64,000 nt of DNA from Ancylostoma caninum. Its lineage: Eukaryota > Nematoda > Chromadorea > Rhabditida > Ancylostomatidae. The notes beneath the pieces are model-generated. The model made no database searches. It saw nothing but the letters and a program-made list of their open reading frames with translations, and was not told where the DNA came from. Positions 24,300 to 35,679 of this stretch are shown one piece after another. Numbering within the stretch: position 1 is the first letter of the stretch; each line of letters begins with the position of its first letter. The stretch spans positions 782,001-846,000 of the forward strand of contig JBAJFG010000047.1 in NCBI GenBank assembly GCA_037903475.1. Reading direction: 5' to 3'. A program made the translations under genes and the position numbers.

Positions 24300-25290
24300 C
24301 TGCATATTGCGTGCATTTTCTACCAGAAAGTTAGTAAGTCTGTTTCGCCTTTTTGCATCTTATGTCAGGCCTTTGCTTGAGTATTGCACGATGGTTTGGC
24401 CCCCTTCAAAAAAAAAACATTGTATCGATGCAGTTGAGAAAGTACAGAGAGAGTTTACAAAACGCATTTTTGCTAAAAATGGACTTTACAGTGTACCGTA
24501 TTTCGGCAGACTTGGGGCTCTAAAAACCAGCTCCTTGGAATTTCGAAGAATCATTTTTGACCAAACCTTCCTTTTTAAAGCCATTCACAACGAAATCAGC
24601 TTCGATATAAGCGCACACTTAGCGTTTCCTGATTTCAATGCAAGAACTAGAGGACACCTATTCAGATTGGTTGAACCTAGAGCTAGCCTTCAGCAATTTC
24701 ATTCCTCCTATATGGTGAGAGTCGTCAGGATTTGGAACAGTCTTCCCTCTTCAATTGTACAATCATCGTCAGCGAAGACTTTCAGTGACAAGCTTGAAAA
24801 GCATCTCAGAGAAACGGGTTTTTTTTTAATCATTTATCTTGTCTGGCTTTTCGTTACAGCTCTTTTTCAGAGGTCCATACTATATCAGCAGACTTTTTCG
24901 TTTCGGTATCAGCTTCACGAATTTAGATGAAATTCTTGTTGTTGTTCCACTAAAGTAGTTTTGTTTTCTTTTGTGGTGTTACTAACCTTGCTTCCGCTGT
25001 TTTTATTTGCCCCATTCATCATCTAGTTCCCCTACCGCACCGAAGATCTACATGTGTGGGCTTGTCTGATTTGGCGGACCTACTAAGTTGGTATGTGGAG
25101 TCGAATAAGCCCTATCGGCTTGCAGTGTTGGTGGCCCACTGCCCCTTGACGCCAAGTTACCCACTCCCTCCCCCCTTATCCCCATGTTTTCATTATTTCC
25201 ATCATCGTAACAATATCTATCCTTTTGATTTTGAATATTTCTCACTGTCGACCGATAATAAAGGAATTAATTAATTGATTAATTAATTAA
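24300..25290 (+). mobile_element. 5'-truncated LINE, 3' end
   Basis: Plus-strand LINE fragment. The coding part ends at 24930, followed by about 320 bp of 3' UTR and a tail of ATTA units (about 25264-25290) after AATAAAGG. The 5' boundary is near 24300, where similarity to post-RT sequence begins. It belongs to a different subfamily from the copy at 18046-19105: the tail unit and peptide differ, although both carry the Y-V-R-P-x-L-E-Y block. Confidence 0.8.
24307..24930 (+). pseudogene. LINE ORF2 C-terminal region
   Basis: About 207 codons are open. Near the start is F-x-x-Y-V-R-P-L-L-E-Y-C, then M-V-W-P-P, V-E-K-V-Q-R-E-F-T-K-R-I-F, then a long region with R-x-x-x-F-x-x-R-V-V-R-I-W-N-S-L-P, the block at the C terminus of many CR1/Jockey/RTE-like ORF2 proteins. 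The catalytic RT motifs and the endonuclease are missing, so it cannot act alone. The first residues may not be LINE sequence because the insertion boundary lies close to the start codon. Confidence 0.85.
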
Positions 25291-26445
25291 AAGCATGATG
25301 AAAGCATTTTCCTCCTCTTCTTCGTCTAAGGGAAAGAACAAAAGGAGTCTCCCTTTACCATTTCCTTCTTCTTTACTTTTTGTTTCCTTTTTATTCTCTT
25401 ATCAATTTTGCTTATTTACTGGTAGAAGAATGACAGGAATTTACAATAAAATCCAGGTGATTTGGTGGACAAGACCGGCACAGTATACGCCACGGTAGGT
25501 CGCAAAGGGTTTTTTTTCGTGGCGGGACCAATTACAGTACCCACATGCGCCCCTCTGCCGAAGCACTCAAGTGTTGTAAATTTTCAACTATACCGGGCGC
25601 AAATGAATGGGTTTTGTGGTTTTTTGGTGTCTTGTTCACGTTCATTCTTCACTCACAACCCTCACCTCGTGAATTTGGAATCCCAACAAAAAATTGTCGG
25701 CCCACATTTGCACCAAAACAAATTGCAAACAACTTTTTATCTAGCAAATTGTTGCCAGCAGGTTTGACGTCATCATGTCATCCAAAAACAAGTTGCCAGC
25801 AAGAAAAGACGGAAGCGTACTTTTGGCAATTTTGTCCGGCTGAGGTGTCAGCGAAAAAAAAGCGAAAACAAGTCGACCAGCTTATGTGGTCGACAACTTG
25901 TAGGCAAGGAAGGCTGAGAACAAGTTGTCAACAAGCTTCGGGACGACCGAGTTTCAGATGCGTTCAAAAACTTGCCGATCGCCAAAAAACGCTTTGCGAA
26001 GAAAACATGTTCTAATTTATACCACTTCAAGGTTTAGCGACCATGCTGAATGTTGAAAAAGTTTTGAATTTCATTTATCCGCTACAGGAAGAATGGCCAT
26101 TATGCCTTAGTGTGTTAGTTCGTTAATTAGTTGTTTCGTTAGAACTAGGAAATAGGTCGTCAAGGATGAAACGCCTAATTTTGATGAGAAAGTTCTATAG
26201 TTTGTCAAACAATATGAGGTACAAGCAATACAGGTACTATCTGTACAACCTTGTCATCTTGACGGTAGCTTGGTAAGGCCAGCAAAGTTGATCACCCCAT
26301 AAAATCTGACGTTTCATACTTTACGACCTCATAAATATCTCAAACTTCAGTGCTGTTCTGAAATTTCTCGTCGTATTAAATGTAAATCAATCATATAAAG
26401 AGACTGTAGCTGACAGACGTGAACAAAACCTTGGGCCGAAAGTAT
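25291..26445. other. Unassigned; one hairpin
   Basis: Open stretches of 101 and 156 codons (25462-25767 and 25545-26015, plus) overlap in different frames and match nothing known. At 25872-25894 GTCGACCA and TGGTCGAC form a perfect 8-bp inverted repeat around 7 bases, extended by ACAAG and CTTGT words. AACAAGTTG recurs several times at 25735-25935, which suggests an old, degenerate local repeat. Confidence 0.45.
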
Positions 26446-26697
26446 CAGTGGCGGATGTAGGAGGAGACGTCCTCCGAGAAAGGGACGCCAAATTTGCGAG
26501 ATTACTTTCTAAAACAAATGAAAACTTTGTACCAGTTTATTTACAATTTTTATTATTTTTAGCGTCCATTTTTACCATTTAATACTAAATTGATACCTTC
26601 AGTATTTTTAATTTTCGGTTCAAGTCCCCGGAGTAGTGGATACGGCACTTTTTCCCACGCCCCCCCCCCTGGCTTGTCACTCCTGCGTTCGGTACTG
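26446..26697. mobile_element. Degenerate hAT-like MITE, CAGTGGCGGA family
   Basis: Begins CAGTGGCGGATGTAG and ends CTGCGTTCGGTACTG. Internally it has GAGATTACTTTCTAAAACAAA, TTTATTTACAATTTTTATTA, a CCCCGGAGTAGTGG block and a 10-base C run followed by the right end, the same order as the element at 3309 and, inverted, the one at 59058. Flanks GAAAGTAT and AAAAGTAC agree at 6 of 8 bases. It is older than the 59058 copy. Confidence 0.65.
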
Positions 26698-27180
26698 AAA
26701 AGTACTGTATAACAAGATGTTGGAAGAAAATCACAACACCTCACAAGATCGAGTAGAGAAATAACTTCATAACTTCTTATAGGTTGCTTGGTGTATCTCA
26801 CACAGGAAACGACATCAATAAAGTAATTAAGTGCTCCCAGTGCAGTCCTCAAGCGCAATCTACAACCGTGTTCTTACTCCAGTGTCAAGACCTTTGTCAT
26901 TTTTTTTCGGCGATTTGACAAGAAGATGAACAAGCCGCAAGTGCACGCTCTAGAATTCTAGTTGAAGAGATCTAGACAAATGAAAACTAGCGAATAAGAT
27001 GACATGAGAGAAGCTAGCCGGAAATACAGTTAGTTTCGCGAGATGTACTACTCAAACAAACTGGTTTTTGGGAAGGTGCCGTGGAACAATTGACCTCGCT
27101 TATCTCTAGATTACAAACTCTTCACGTTTTGCTGTGGATAGAGCAATCGTTATCATAAATAAATAAAACAAAACAAATCA
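26698..27180. other. No gene recognised
   Basis: AT-rich spacer between the MITE and the Penelope-like fragment. The last 40 bases are rich in AAATAAA and AAACAAA words. Confidence 0.5.
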
Positions 27181-27184
27181 GGCT

Positions 27185-27649
27185 GTGAGGGAATCGCGAC
27201 TGCCTATTCGACTTGTGTTCCGCTCTTCACTGACGCTGGAAGACCTGCTCACGTCCACGCGCATTTACGAGAATAAGTGCCTCGAAACGGACTGTCGTTA
27301 CTGTACTGCAGAGAAGATCTGCGACCTTCGGGATCCTGTATATATGATTAAATGCGCTGGATGTGGTGAAAAGTATATCGGAGAAACGATGAGGCCTCTG
27401 CGCAGAAGGCTACATGGACACAGGCGGGCGTTGGCAAACCCTTCTTCATACCCGAAAGAAAGTTTTTCGAGGCATCGGACTCTAACGCACACGAACGAAT
27501 CAGCACCTGTGTTTTACGGTCCGTGTTCTCCACCATAATCTCACGAGGACGTTGGAGAGCAGGATAATGGAAGCCAGGGAAATAAGAAGGAATGAACCAG
27601 AAGTAAACACCAAAGAGGAGCCAAAAAAAGTGTTAGGCTTGATCAGCTG
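27185..27649 (+). pseudogene. GIY-YIG endonuclease fragment of a Penelope-like element
   Basis: The peptide has the Cys-rich linker (N-K-C-L-E-T-D-C-R-Y-C), then V-Y-M-I-K-C-A-G-C-G and K-Y-I-G-E-T, followed by L-R-R-R-L-H-G-H. These correspond to the GIY and YIG strands and the catalytic Arg/His helix of the C-terminal nuclease in Penelope-like retroelements. Around 27510 the frame shifts: the first frame ends at 27538, while the continuation (VRVLHHNLTRTLES, then a charged tail) is open in another frame to a TGA at 27647-27649. The nuclease nicks the target in intact elements; this copy is broken by the frameshift and by loss of the RT. Confidence 0.85.
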
Positions 27650-27900
27650 ATTAGATTGCTTGGCTCACTCGCGTCCTGGTCCCAGTAACACCCACTCTAC
27701 TAACGCCAGAGAGGTGTGGGGCCCCGTTCCTTATTTGTAGCCAACTCCTTTCGTTCAGTTACAATAAGTTCTCTTGTATAGGTTAACGTCACTGTGTTGG
27801 CACTAGAGTCATCTTTTCGCGTCTCACCACATGGTACCGTTGTTAATTTGCTTGTGTTTGTTTGCATGCCGATGATGTTGTATTGTATGAAAATTAAGGT

Positions 27901-27925
27901 CTGACGAAGGCATTAATTGCCGAAA
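27901..27925 (+). ncRNA. Hammerhead-ribozyme-like core (Penelope copy 1)
   Basis: CTGACGA, then stem II (GGCA...TGCC around a short loop), then GAAA, which is the conserved hammerhead core order. Penelope-like elements are known to carry minimal hammerhead motifs in their terminal repeats. I could not identify stems I and III or the cleavage site with confidence, so activity is not claimed. It lies near the 3' end of the element, just before GGAATAAA. Confidence 0.65.
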
Positions 27926-27940
27926 AGTAGCCGGAATAAA

Positions 27941-29846
27941 CTGTAAACGGAGCTCGTCAATAAACCAAGAATAATTAATCAGAAATGAGGTTCAGAGACA
28001 GAAGTATATTAAATCATTATCATCTTCGCTTAGACTTTGTTACCCTATGGTGAACAGTTTTGAACATTGCTCATACATCTTCAAAACTGTACACTTTTTC
28101 AGACAAAATTTACTCAGAGTCCAGGAACATAGTAATGCCATCTTGATAAATACCTAGAATCCACAAAGTTCTTACCCAGCCGAATTGAAATTAACAGTAG
28201 TGATGTGGAGATCCTAGCCAAGTTTCCAAAGAGCGGAAGACAAAAAAGAACACTCAGGTTGGAAAAATGAGACTCGCTAGCAGAACAAACCTTTGTAAAT
28301 ACAAGCTCAACCATAGAACACAATAAATAAGGAACTTGTGTTGAATAATAATGAAGACAATGGACCAGCAAGTGTGTAATAAGAATTTACTTCATTGAAA
28401 TTTTCCAAGAATTTTCCACCAATAGACAGAGAAAAGAAACTGAAAAGCAAGAGAAACAGATTATATACATAAATGTCAGCATTCAAATTAGATGCAGAAA
28501 GAACTCGGAATAATCCTCAGCTGGCTATTAGCACGCGCTCACAAATGATACACACCCCCTCGCAGAGAAGTAAAGTACACTTTGAGAGGCTATGGACTAA
28601 GCGTTGAGCGCTATTCCCTGAACCATCATTTCAAACAATAATGACACAACAATTATTCATAAGGGACCTAGTTATTCATGGAAATCTCGGCAGTTAATAA
28701 TCGGAGAAAAATACAATTTGTTACCTTCAATCACATGCATAGAATGTCATACCAGTACTACCGTAGCAGTATTTCGCTAATATCGAAAGCTATGAGTCGG
28801 CTACTCAGAAGAACATGGTTGACTTCCATACATGCAAATGAGGCACATCGCACTTCGTATCGCACCTATTCATTTTATATTCTCCAATAGGACGAATTCA
28901 CTGCTTCTCACTAGGAGTCATGGATAACAATTTCATGGATTCTTGGTAATCGGCGGTTCACCCTGGCCGCGCTCAAGCTGTCTACAGAGTGCGGCTTAAA
29001 TACTGTGTCAAACTTTGTCGCAAATTCCATCCCCACTGCGAGAAAGCTCTTTGCCCTAAATTTCATATCTGAAAATGCTATACCTTTTCCTGCATTACCT
29101 CCTCGTTCCGTAACCTCACGTCAACATTCCACGTCATAACAAGTCCAAATTTGAAAAGAACAAAGATCGAGCTATGAAGCATCACCGTACAATCTTTTTT
29201 CTTGATCGCCTATTTTTTAAAGCAATATAACGGCACCGTCCAATTTGCAAAGCGATGCTGTATGTAATTTGCAAAGCGATGCTGCAGTTGAAGGGCTGTT
29301 CCCACATACATCCCACACGGATGTCGCAGTTCTAATTTTCGAGAAAATTCACGAGAAACGAACTCGCTGCAAAAATGCGAGGTAGAGGAGTTAGGTGCAC
29401 ACAGAGCAGTGATTTTTGCAGAGGGCGATTAATTCACCTGCTAATGAGAAAGTCCAGACGGAACGCTACAAATACTAGGAGCAGCATGTTCGCAACGAAG
29501 CGCATCAGCACGAGAGAAAGCAGAATTTAGTTATGTTATCTTGGAGGGCCGCAAAAGTTAGGCACCTTAGGACGATGATCTTTTTTTCAATGTGGGACAT
29601 GTGAGCTTCATCAACGAAAATAGCGTTGTGTAAGGGCAGTTCTCCAAGACATCAGATGGGTTAGGAGAGGCCTCTCTTGCCAATCACATCTGACCTACAT
29701 CATCACTGAAGCTGATGTTTCTGAAAGTGACCATAAGCCTTAGGTCGACGTTGAATTAAAGTTGCAAAAACAGCTCTTTGTCGGAAAAGGGCAGTTTTGT
29801 AAAGTAGGTATAGCTGCTAGTTCATCTTTTAAAAATGGGTCCTGTC
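27941..29846. other. No gene recognised
   Basis: AT-rich. An 18-bp word, ATTTGCAAAGCGATGCTG, is repeated at about 29245 and 29269 (one base differs at the first), a small tandem duplication. No open stretch exceeds about 85 codons, and no domain was recognised. Confidence 0.45.
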
Positions 29847-30290
29847 GTGACTGTCGCACGACTTCCATTCCCAGGACTCCTTCGACCGACGACGTTTCCT
29901 TCCGGTCTGGACGCCAGCAAGCTGGGATGCATTGGGCCGACGTCCTCTACCGGTTCAAATCCCCTTGCGTGGCCAGCGCGCCCTTCCATCAGCGCGCTCT
30001 CATGGGTTACGGTACTTTCCCACGCCGGCAGCAGTATATAAAGAGCCCATGCGTTCGATCGGGTTCATTCCATCTCCTGTCTTCGCCATCGCCAATCAAT
30101 CGCCGCTCCATCGATCGCCACGCTGCCGCAATGGCCCAGAAGTCCTGCCGACGAAGATGATGATGCAATCCGCTGTTCGAAGATGTCCACCGCCTCCAGA
30201 CGACGCCGATCCAAGTCCATGTCGAGCCGCTGAAGATCCTGCAGTGCCGCGCGTGTCCATCAGGCCGGTTATGACTTAACCCATTCCATC
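29847..30290 (+). promoter_or_regulatory. GC-rich segment with TATATAAA box; possible solo LTR
   Basis: The composition rises sharply. TATATAAAGAGC at 30034-30045 is a strong TATA box preceded by CACGCCGGCAGCAG and followed by a pyrimidine-rich stretch (TTCATTCCATCTCCTG). A B-box-like word, GGTTCAAATCC, lies at about 29951. The layout resembles the promoter region of an LTR or an ordinary RNA polymerase II promoter. The left boundary chosen here (TGTCGTGACTG) would fit an LTR start, but I found no matching CA end with a target duplication and no adjoining gag-pol, so the LTR idea stays tentative. Confidence 0.3.
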
Positions 30291-32099
30291 TTGTGGTTAT
30301 AGCTCTCTATTGTATTGATGTCATATTTGATGGGGATCATGAAGGTGGCTATTTACGTTGTGTTAAGATCATGGAAGATATGATAGGGACATTGAATATC
30401 TCGGGATGTCCGATTGAAGAAACTAGTTGTGTTGTGTCGGGAAGGGACAGAATCCAGAAATGGTCGGATCGTTTGGATCTTAGAAAAGTCGTAATATGCT
30501 AAGTCCGCTAAGCTTGCCCGCGCCCGCTTGCCGCTCGCCTAGGGTAGTAGGCCTTCACCACTTCGCCCGCTGGCTTGCGAGCCCACTGCTTCAATGCGCC
30601 GCGGTACTACCCTCACGTAGCCTTGTGGGTTCTGGTAAAACCCTCTTTTGCCGTGTCTGGCTTGGGTGCTACCACCGACGCCCAGGCCGGGCACGACAGG
30701 TCCGCTAGGACAGCAGTGCTTCAAGAAATGAGGCGCAGAAGAAAAAGAGACCGTTGGTGCACCAACTCCACGAACTCATACCGGCAGAGGAATCGTGTGC
30801 AAACTTCCCTGACATCGATCGTATGGATGTGTCAACTGGTAATCCAAGAGGTGTGGACATGCGCTCACTAACCCACTGCTGCTACGAATCTGGGATCGCT
30901 CACAGGAAAGAAGGAAGAAGAAAACCTCCGGAATTTTTTTCGGACCTCAGTGGTCGTACATACTTCAGATGTAACCTCCGTCGCGAAGGCAGAAGGAGAC
31001 CACGTTAGAGGTATCCCAGTGTGTTTAATTTCTAAGAGTTTAGGTAAATAATACTGAAGAGGAATTAGAGCTTCAGCTTCTTTGACAAAAGTTATTAACA
31101 AATATTTTTGACACAGTATTTATGCCGCACGTGACTTGAATTTCTTTAAATAAAATGGGATTAAACCAGTTGCTAACAGTCAAAGAGAAGGTCAGACTAG
31201 TGGGAAAGAAAGAATAATGGAATGAAAAATGGCATAGACATCCCCACTCGTTCCTGACCTTTTGATTATTTCCTCGCGTTGGGTGGCCATAAATTACCTG
31301 TGCATTAAAATTTTACTGCTATAACTAAGTCATCGCAGCTGCAAGGTCCTCAAATTTTCATGGGAATTTATTGATTGCTCAGCGATTCCATATTTGATTC
31401 GGACTTTGAAATACATTTTCAATCGGGAAAATACAGGCTTTCTACCTCCTCGTGGAACGTGCACATTTTCCTCGCAGACAATTTTTCCACTTGTCTTGTC
31501 TTTGTCTTAGCCTAGATTTCTTAAAATGAGATCTTCCAAGCGTGCACTTGCTTGCTTGCTCAACTTCTTGCTAAATCCCCAAGAAAAAATGGTGGTGGGG
31601 TAGTTGACCATGTGACATGACCAGGTCTAGGACAACAATGTACTGCGGAGATAATTACCTGGTTCTTAACGTTTCTTGAGCCAGATGCAAGTTGTTGTTC
31701 ATCCCTATATCCCACACTTTTCTTTAAATGATTTTTTACTTCTGATATAAAACTTTTCCTGGTCCCATGCCTTTCTCGGAACATTTCTTAGAGAGTTTAG
31801 ATTTCTGAGATGAATAGGACAGGATTTGTTCTACAATACTGAGCACACGGAAAACCATTTGGATTTGAGCCCAAGCTGTATGTATGGTAGTTCGCCCCCA
31901 CACCATCACAGACTGGAGATTATCTGTTCTAGTAATACTCCTAAATTCGAAATAGGCTCAACAAACTGATTTGTCTACGATACTGCCATTTCTACTGCTT
32001 GATCCACTATCATTCGCCAGTAAAGGCGATCATGAAGTAGCGAGCATAATAGAATCGCTTCAGCAGCTTCAACTGCCTGCACAAACTCTTTCCCTTCTA
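30291..32099. other. Unassigned; second GC-rich patch at 30496-31008
   Basis: Overlapping open stretches at 30496-30708, 30575-30871 and 30754-31008 on the plus strand show no known domain. The patch has an inverted 8-mer pair, GGGTAGTA (30542) and TACTACCC (30604). It may be a continuation of the element suggested at 29847. A CTTGCTTGCTTGC run lies at about 31546-31558. Confidence 0.35.
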
Positions 32100-32135
32100 A
32101 TAATTTTCGGCCATCCCGTACTAAAATGACTGTTA
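32100..32135 (+). repeat. 36-bp direct repeat, copy 1
   Basis: ATAATTTTCGGCCATCCCGT followed by ACTAAAATGACTGTTA. It recurs almost unchanged (one substitution) 452 bp downstream at 32552-32587. Flanking sequence is unrelated, so this is a short dispersed duplication. Confidence 0.8.
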
Positions 32136-32551
32136 GCATTGTTTAAGTGGTCAGTTTTTTAAAGACGGTGAGAGTAGAGGTGCAGTCCTTTTATGACAAT
32201 TTCTCACATCTCACACCACTGCCGATTTAGACCTTTGCCGCCGTTTTGCGCCTGGGCGTTCATGGATTTCTGCTGACCCTGCTCTGAACAATCCACATCT
32301 TCCTAGGAGCAGTAACAGAACGACCCTTAATTCTTCTGTACTTGTTCTCAATCTACGGACCTTCTGAGCTCACCTTGGACTATTCTTATGTGGGGAACAA
32401 GGCTTTCACAATCTGCGGCGGAGACTTTCCTAGTTGTATAATTATGGAGGCAATCGACACAGAATAAGCGTAATTTCGGAGATATGTATCAAAGGTAGGG
32501 ATCAGAAAAAACGTAAGAAACCAGAAAATGCCACCGAAATGGAGTGCGTGG

Positions 32552-32587
32552 ATAATTTTCGGTCATCCCGTACTAAAATGACTGTTA
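32552..32587 (+). repeat. 36-bp direct repeat, copy 2
   Basis: Second copy of the 32100-32135 unit in the same orientation, with T for C in TCGG(T/C)CATCCCG. The intervening 416 bp contains no recognisable gene. Confidence 0.8.
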
Positions 32588-35556
32588 TGTTAAGCACACA
32601 GAGTACACTCCCACCTCCTCCCTCGCCCTTCCTGTTGTAGTAATGAGGTTCAGCGCGTTTCCTAATTATAGGACCACCCACAACTTTCGCCATTATCAAA
32701 GGCTTTTTGTACTATGCGAGGAGATTGACCTTAACATTACTGCAGCAGCCAATTTGTGGGAATAGCACGGTTTTCTTTTCATTCCCCTTGGCAATTTTCA
32801 TATTTTCATAACTCGCAGTCATTCCACATTTTAATTTGTTCTGTTATTCTTAGAGATTCTTTAATGGGAAAAATAAAATGGCGGCAAAAAAATAGAATCT
32901 AGGCATATTTCCCCGTTGCGGAGTTGGTAAATCGTCACTCGTGCTATACCCAATCGCAGCGATAGACTCACATCGCCATAAGCATATCGAACGCCCCAGC
33001 GTCCAACTGTAAACACTTTTGAACAACAAATAATGCTAGCAGCGAAGCAGACAAGAATGGCTGAACAAGAGACCACAAAGCACTGACTGACGACAAGCGA
33101 TATCGCTGGGAGCAGAACGTCTGCCTGTTGAATCCTAGCGATTCCGGCTCAAATTTCAAAGCTCTCAAGACGAATCTTGTTACCACGCGCAGTCCAGCAC
33201 GTTCACACTGACCGGGTGACATGGATTGGTCATAAAGCAGCCTTGAAAATATGTCGGAATAATAATGATCAGTGGTAAGATGAGGTAAATATAAACACGA
33301 AAAAGATATAAATGGATGGAAATAACGATGAAGTAGGAATTCATGATGGAGCGCTGCAGTCATGACGAAGAAGTTCCTATTCAAAATTATTTATTATTTT
33401 AGATTTTCAATTTTTTTATTTTATATATTATTTCATATATTTACTTCCTTTGTACCACCAAAAAGTTGCACCTTTATTTTCGCCACCCGCCCCCAAACCC
33501 GTCACGAAATTCAATTTTCAATCCTCTAAAAAAAGGTATTTTCAGTACTTCTGTGCCGACAATTGTATAGTGAACCGATCGGCATCATCTGAAGAATCCA
33601 ACAACATAAAAGTCACGAAGGAGTTTCATAAAGGAGGGGGGAAAATATCCGTACTTAGAAAAGTTCACTTGACCAACTTGCTAGGAAGTCACCCAACCCC
33701 CTCCCCCCCCCCCCCCAGGAACTTACACTCCACGAACCACAATCCATGATGGAAGACTGAGACCACCCGCTGCACCTCCAGAATTACTTTTAAATTAAGC
33801 ACGAAACCGGAATTTCTTCAGAAATGCGAAAAAAAAGTTGAAACTCTCACATCAAAACAATGATGCATTTTGCTCCATATCAATCGATAACGCATTTCCA
33901 CAACCTATTCGCCTTAAAATATACTCGACTAAAATATCTAGTGGATCGATGAAACAAATTGTAGATCATACTCTCCAATCGAAGCACGTTTGAATTTTAT
34001 AAACATCTTCATTGAACAAATAGATTTCAGCGCACTTTTAGTTCCATAATATTATTATCATTCTTCGAATAATCATTTTTTATTATTTAGGCTCTAAATT
34101 CATTCTGGATGATTTTATTCTTGGGGCTCCTCCCATATGGGTCTCTTTTTCACGAAGGGCTTCATCCTACGTAGTATCAAGAAGTCTCGCTCACTTCACG
34201 TTCGTCTATCCAATCTAACTCTGCATAAATTTCAGCTTTCAACATTCTCAAAATTGAGTTTTCGACTTTGCTAAGAGAATTGGTGTATATCATGCTGATC
34301 GTCGTCATATGGAGATTCTGACAATATGAAAATAATGAGAAAATACGGCTCCGTTTGTTTTCCACCTCCAGTAAACTAGCAACTGGCATTGCTCACTCAT
34401 TAAAGACGCCCTGTTAATCCCATTTCATTTGAAAAAAATTCAATAGTTCAAACTTTGTTTTCTCTCTTTCTGTGGCAAAAAAGCAGGTATAAGATTCAAC
34501 TAAAAGTGGTTTTACACCAGAAGAGAATAAGATGTGATGGAAATCGAAAGAATCATAATATTCAAGTGAGGAGGCAGAAAAAAGGCAAAAAGATTTGCAT
34601 CACCAGACATCAATAGACGGTGCTGAATACGATGTCGCAATTTTCGTTCGCTTGAAGTTATTGCCTGTTGTAAAACCGAACGATTACGAAATCATCAATG
34701 GTGGTTTGTTCACTCATCCAGAAACTGTACTTTGAGGGCTTTGTCGATGAGCCGGATTGCCTGAGTGATATTCCAGGGGGCAATATATGTTTCACAAACA
34801 AGTTGATAGGAAAAGTTCCGAAACAGGCAACATTTTAACGATTAGCTACAGAAAATAACGGCTAACGCCAAACTTGTAAAAACTTGCAGGCAAGAGGGGT
34901 TCTGCAAGTTGATCACTAGGAAATCATTACATTTTTCTTCTTTCATAAAAGGCCCCAGGACCTTCCATGAGTTAAAAAAATATTTACTGGTGTACTTATT
35001 GTTAGCTATGTATGTAGATCTTATACAAAGTATCCCTAGGCATTACACCTACATTCCATCAAATTTTACTACCTCTGTGAAGGTATCTGTAGCACAATAA
35101 ATATTTAACTTGTAGTAATCAAATGAAAAAGCACTAAATATAGGTTCCAGTACAAGTCAGATGGTAGTAAATAAGTATAGTACCAGTATTTATAGCAATA
35201 ACATTAGCACAGTGGTCCAAGAGATGGGATAAGATTAGTCCCAATAACCCAATAATAACACCAAAATTAGTTAGTATATACATAGATAAGCATTTGGTAT
35301 CCGCTAAAAAACGATTCCTTAAAAACTGCTCAGAAAGAAGAACTTCCCAAGAAAGCGCCTCGATGAACGTTGACCGTCTCAGCCGAAAAGCTGCAGAGAA
35401 ATGCTCTTCGCCGTCCGATAGACGTCGAATGAGGCCCTGCGGAATAACTGGGCTAATTCGGATTAACTGCCTTGAGACCTCACCCTGTAGATCGAGAATA
35501 CTCCCTCCAAATAAGAGAGGCTCTTCCGGAATTTTCCCTAATTTTCCTGTAAAACC
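32588..35556. other. No gene recognised
   Basis: The longest open stretch is 138 codons on the minus strand (32968-33384), without a recognised domain. A 14-base C run lies at 33703-33716. Sequence near 33480-33500 and 33690-33740 is C-rich and could be a decayed relative of the poly-C-bearing hAT MITEs, but its ends are not recognisable. Confidence 0.4.
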
Positions 35557-35679
35557 GGGCTGTGCGTTGCTAACGTAACGAATAAACGCATTAACTCATT
35601 AACGCGTAACTGCCATGTTTGGCCTAACGTAACGAATTAACGGATTAACGAAATCTGAGATTTTTCTAACGCACAGCCC
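35557..35679. mobile_element. 123-bp MITE with GGGCTGTGCGTT termini
   Basis: The left end GGGCTGTGCGTT and the right end AACGCACAGCCC are perfect inverses (12 bp). The interior is made of AACG, TTAACG and TTAACGGATTAACG words arranged around the central CATGTTTGG. No coding sequence. A clear target duplication was not found (left flank TAAAACC, right flank TGCTGTG). Confidence 0.65.

Larger units (their letters stand above)
27181..27940 (+). mobile_element. Penelope-like element, 5'-truncated, copy 1
   Basis: Comprises a GIY-YIG endonuclease fragment (27185-27649, with one frameshift), about 250 bp of 3' UTR and a terminal region with a hammerhead-type core (27901-27925) followed by GGAATAAA. 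All reverse transcriptase sequence is absent. Element 3' ends at 45.4 kb and 52.7 kb share the same hammerhead-like layout, so three copies of related elements occur in this window. Confidence 0.8.

Noticed and set aside
29940..29970. tRNA or SINE at a GGTTCAAATCC B-box match
   Set aside because: No matching A box at a proper distance and no tRNA-like stems; probably chance.
30496..31008. Host gene in the second GC-rich patch
   Set aside because: Overlapping short open stretches in different frames without domains or splice evidence.
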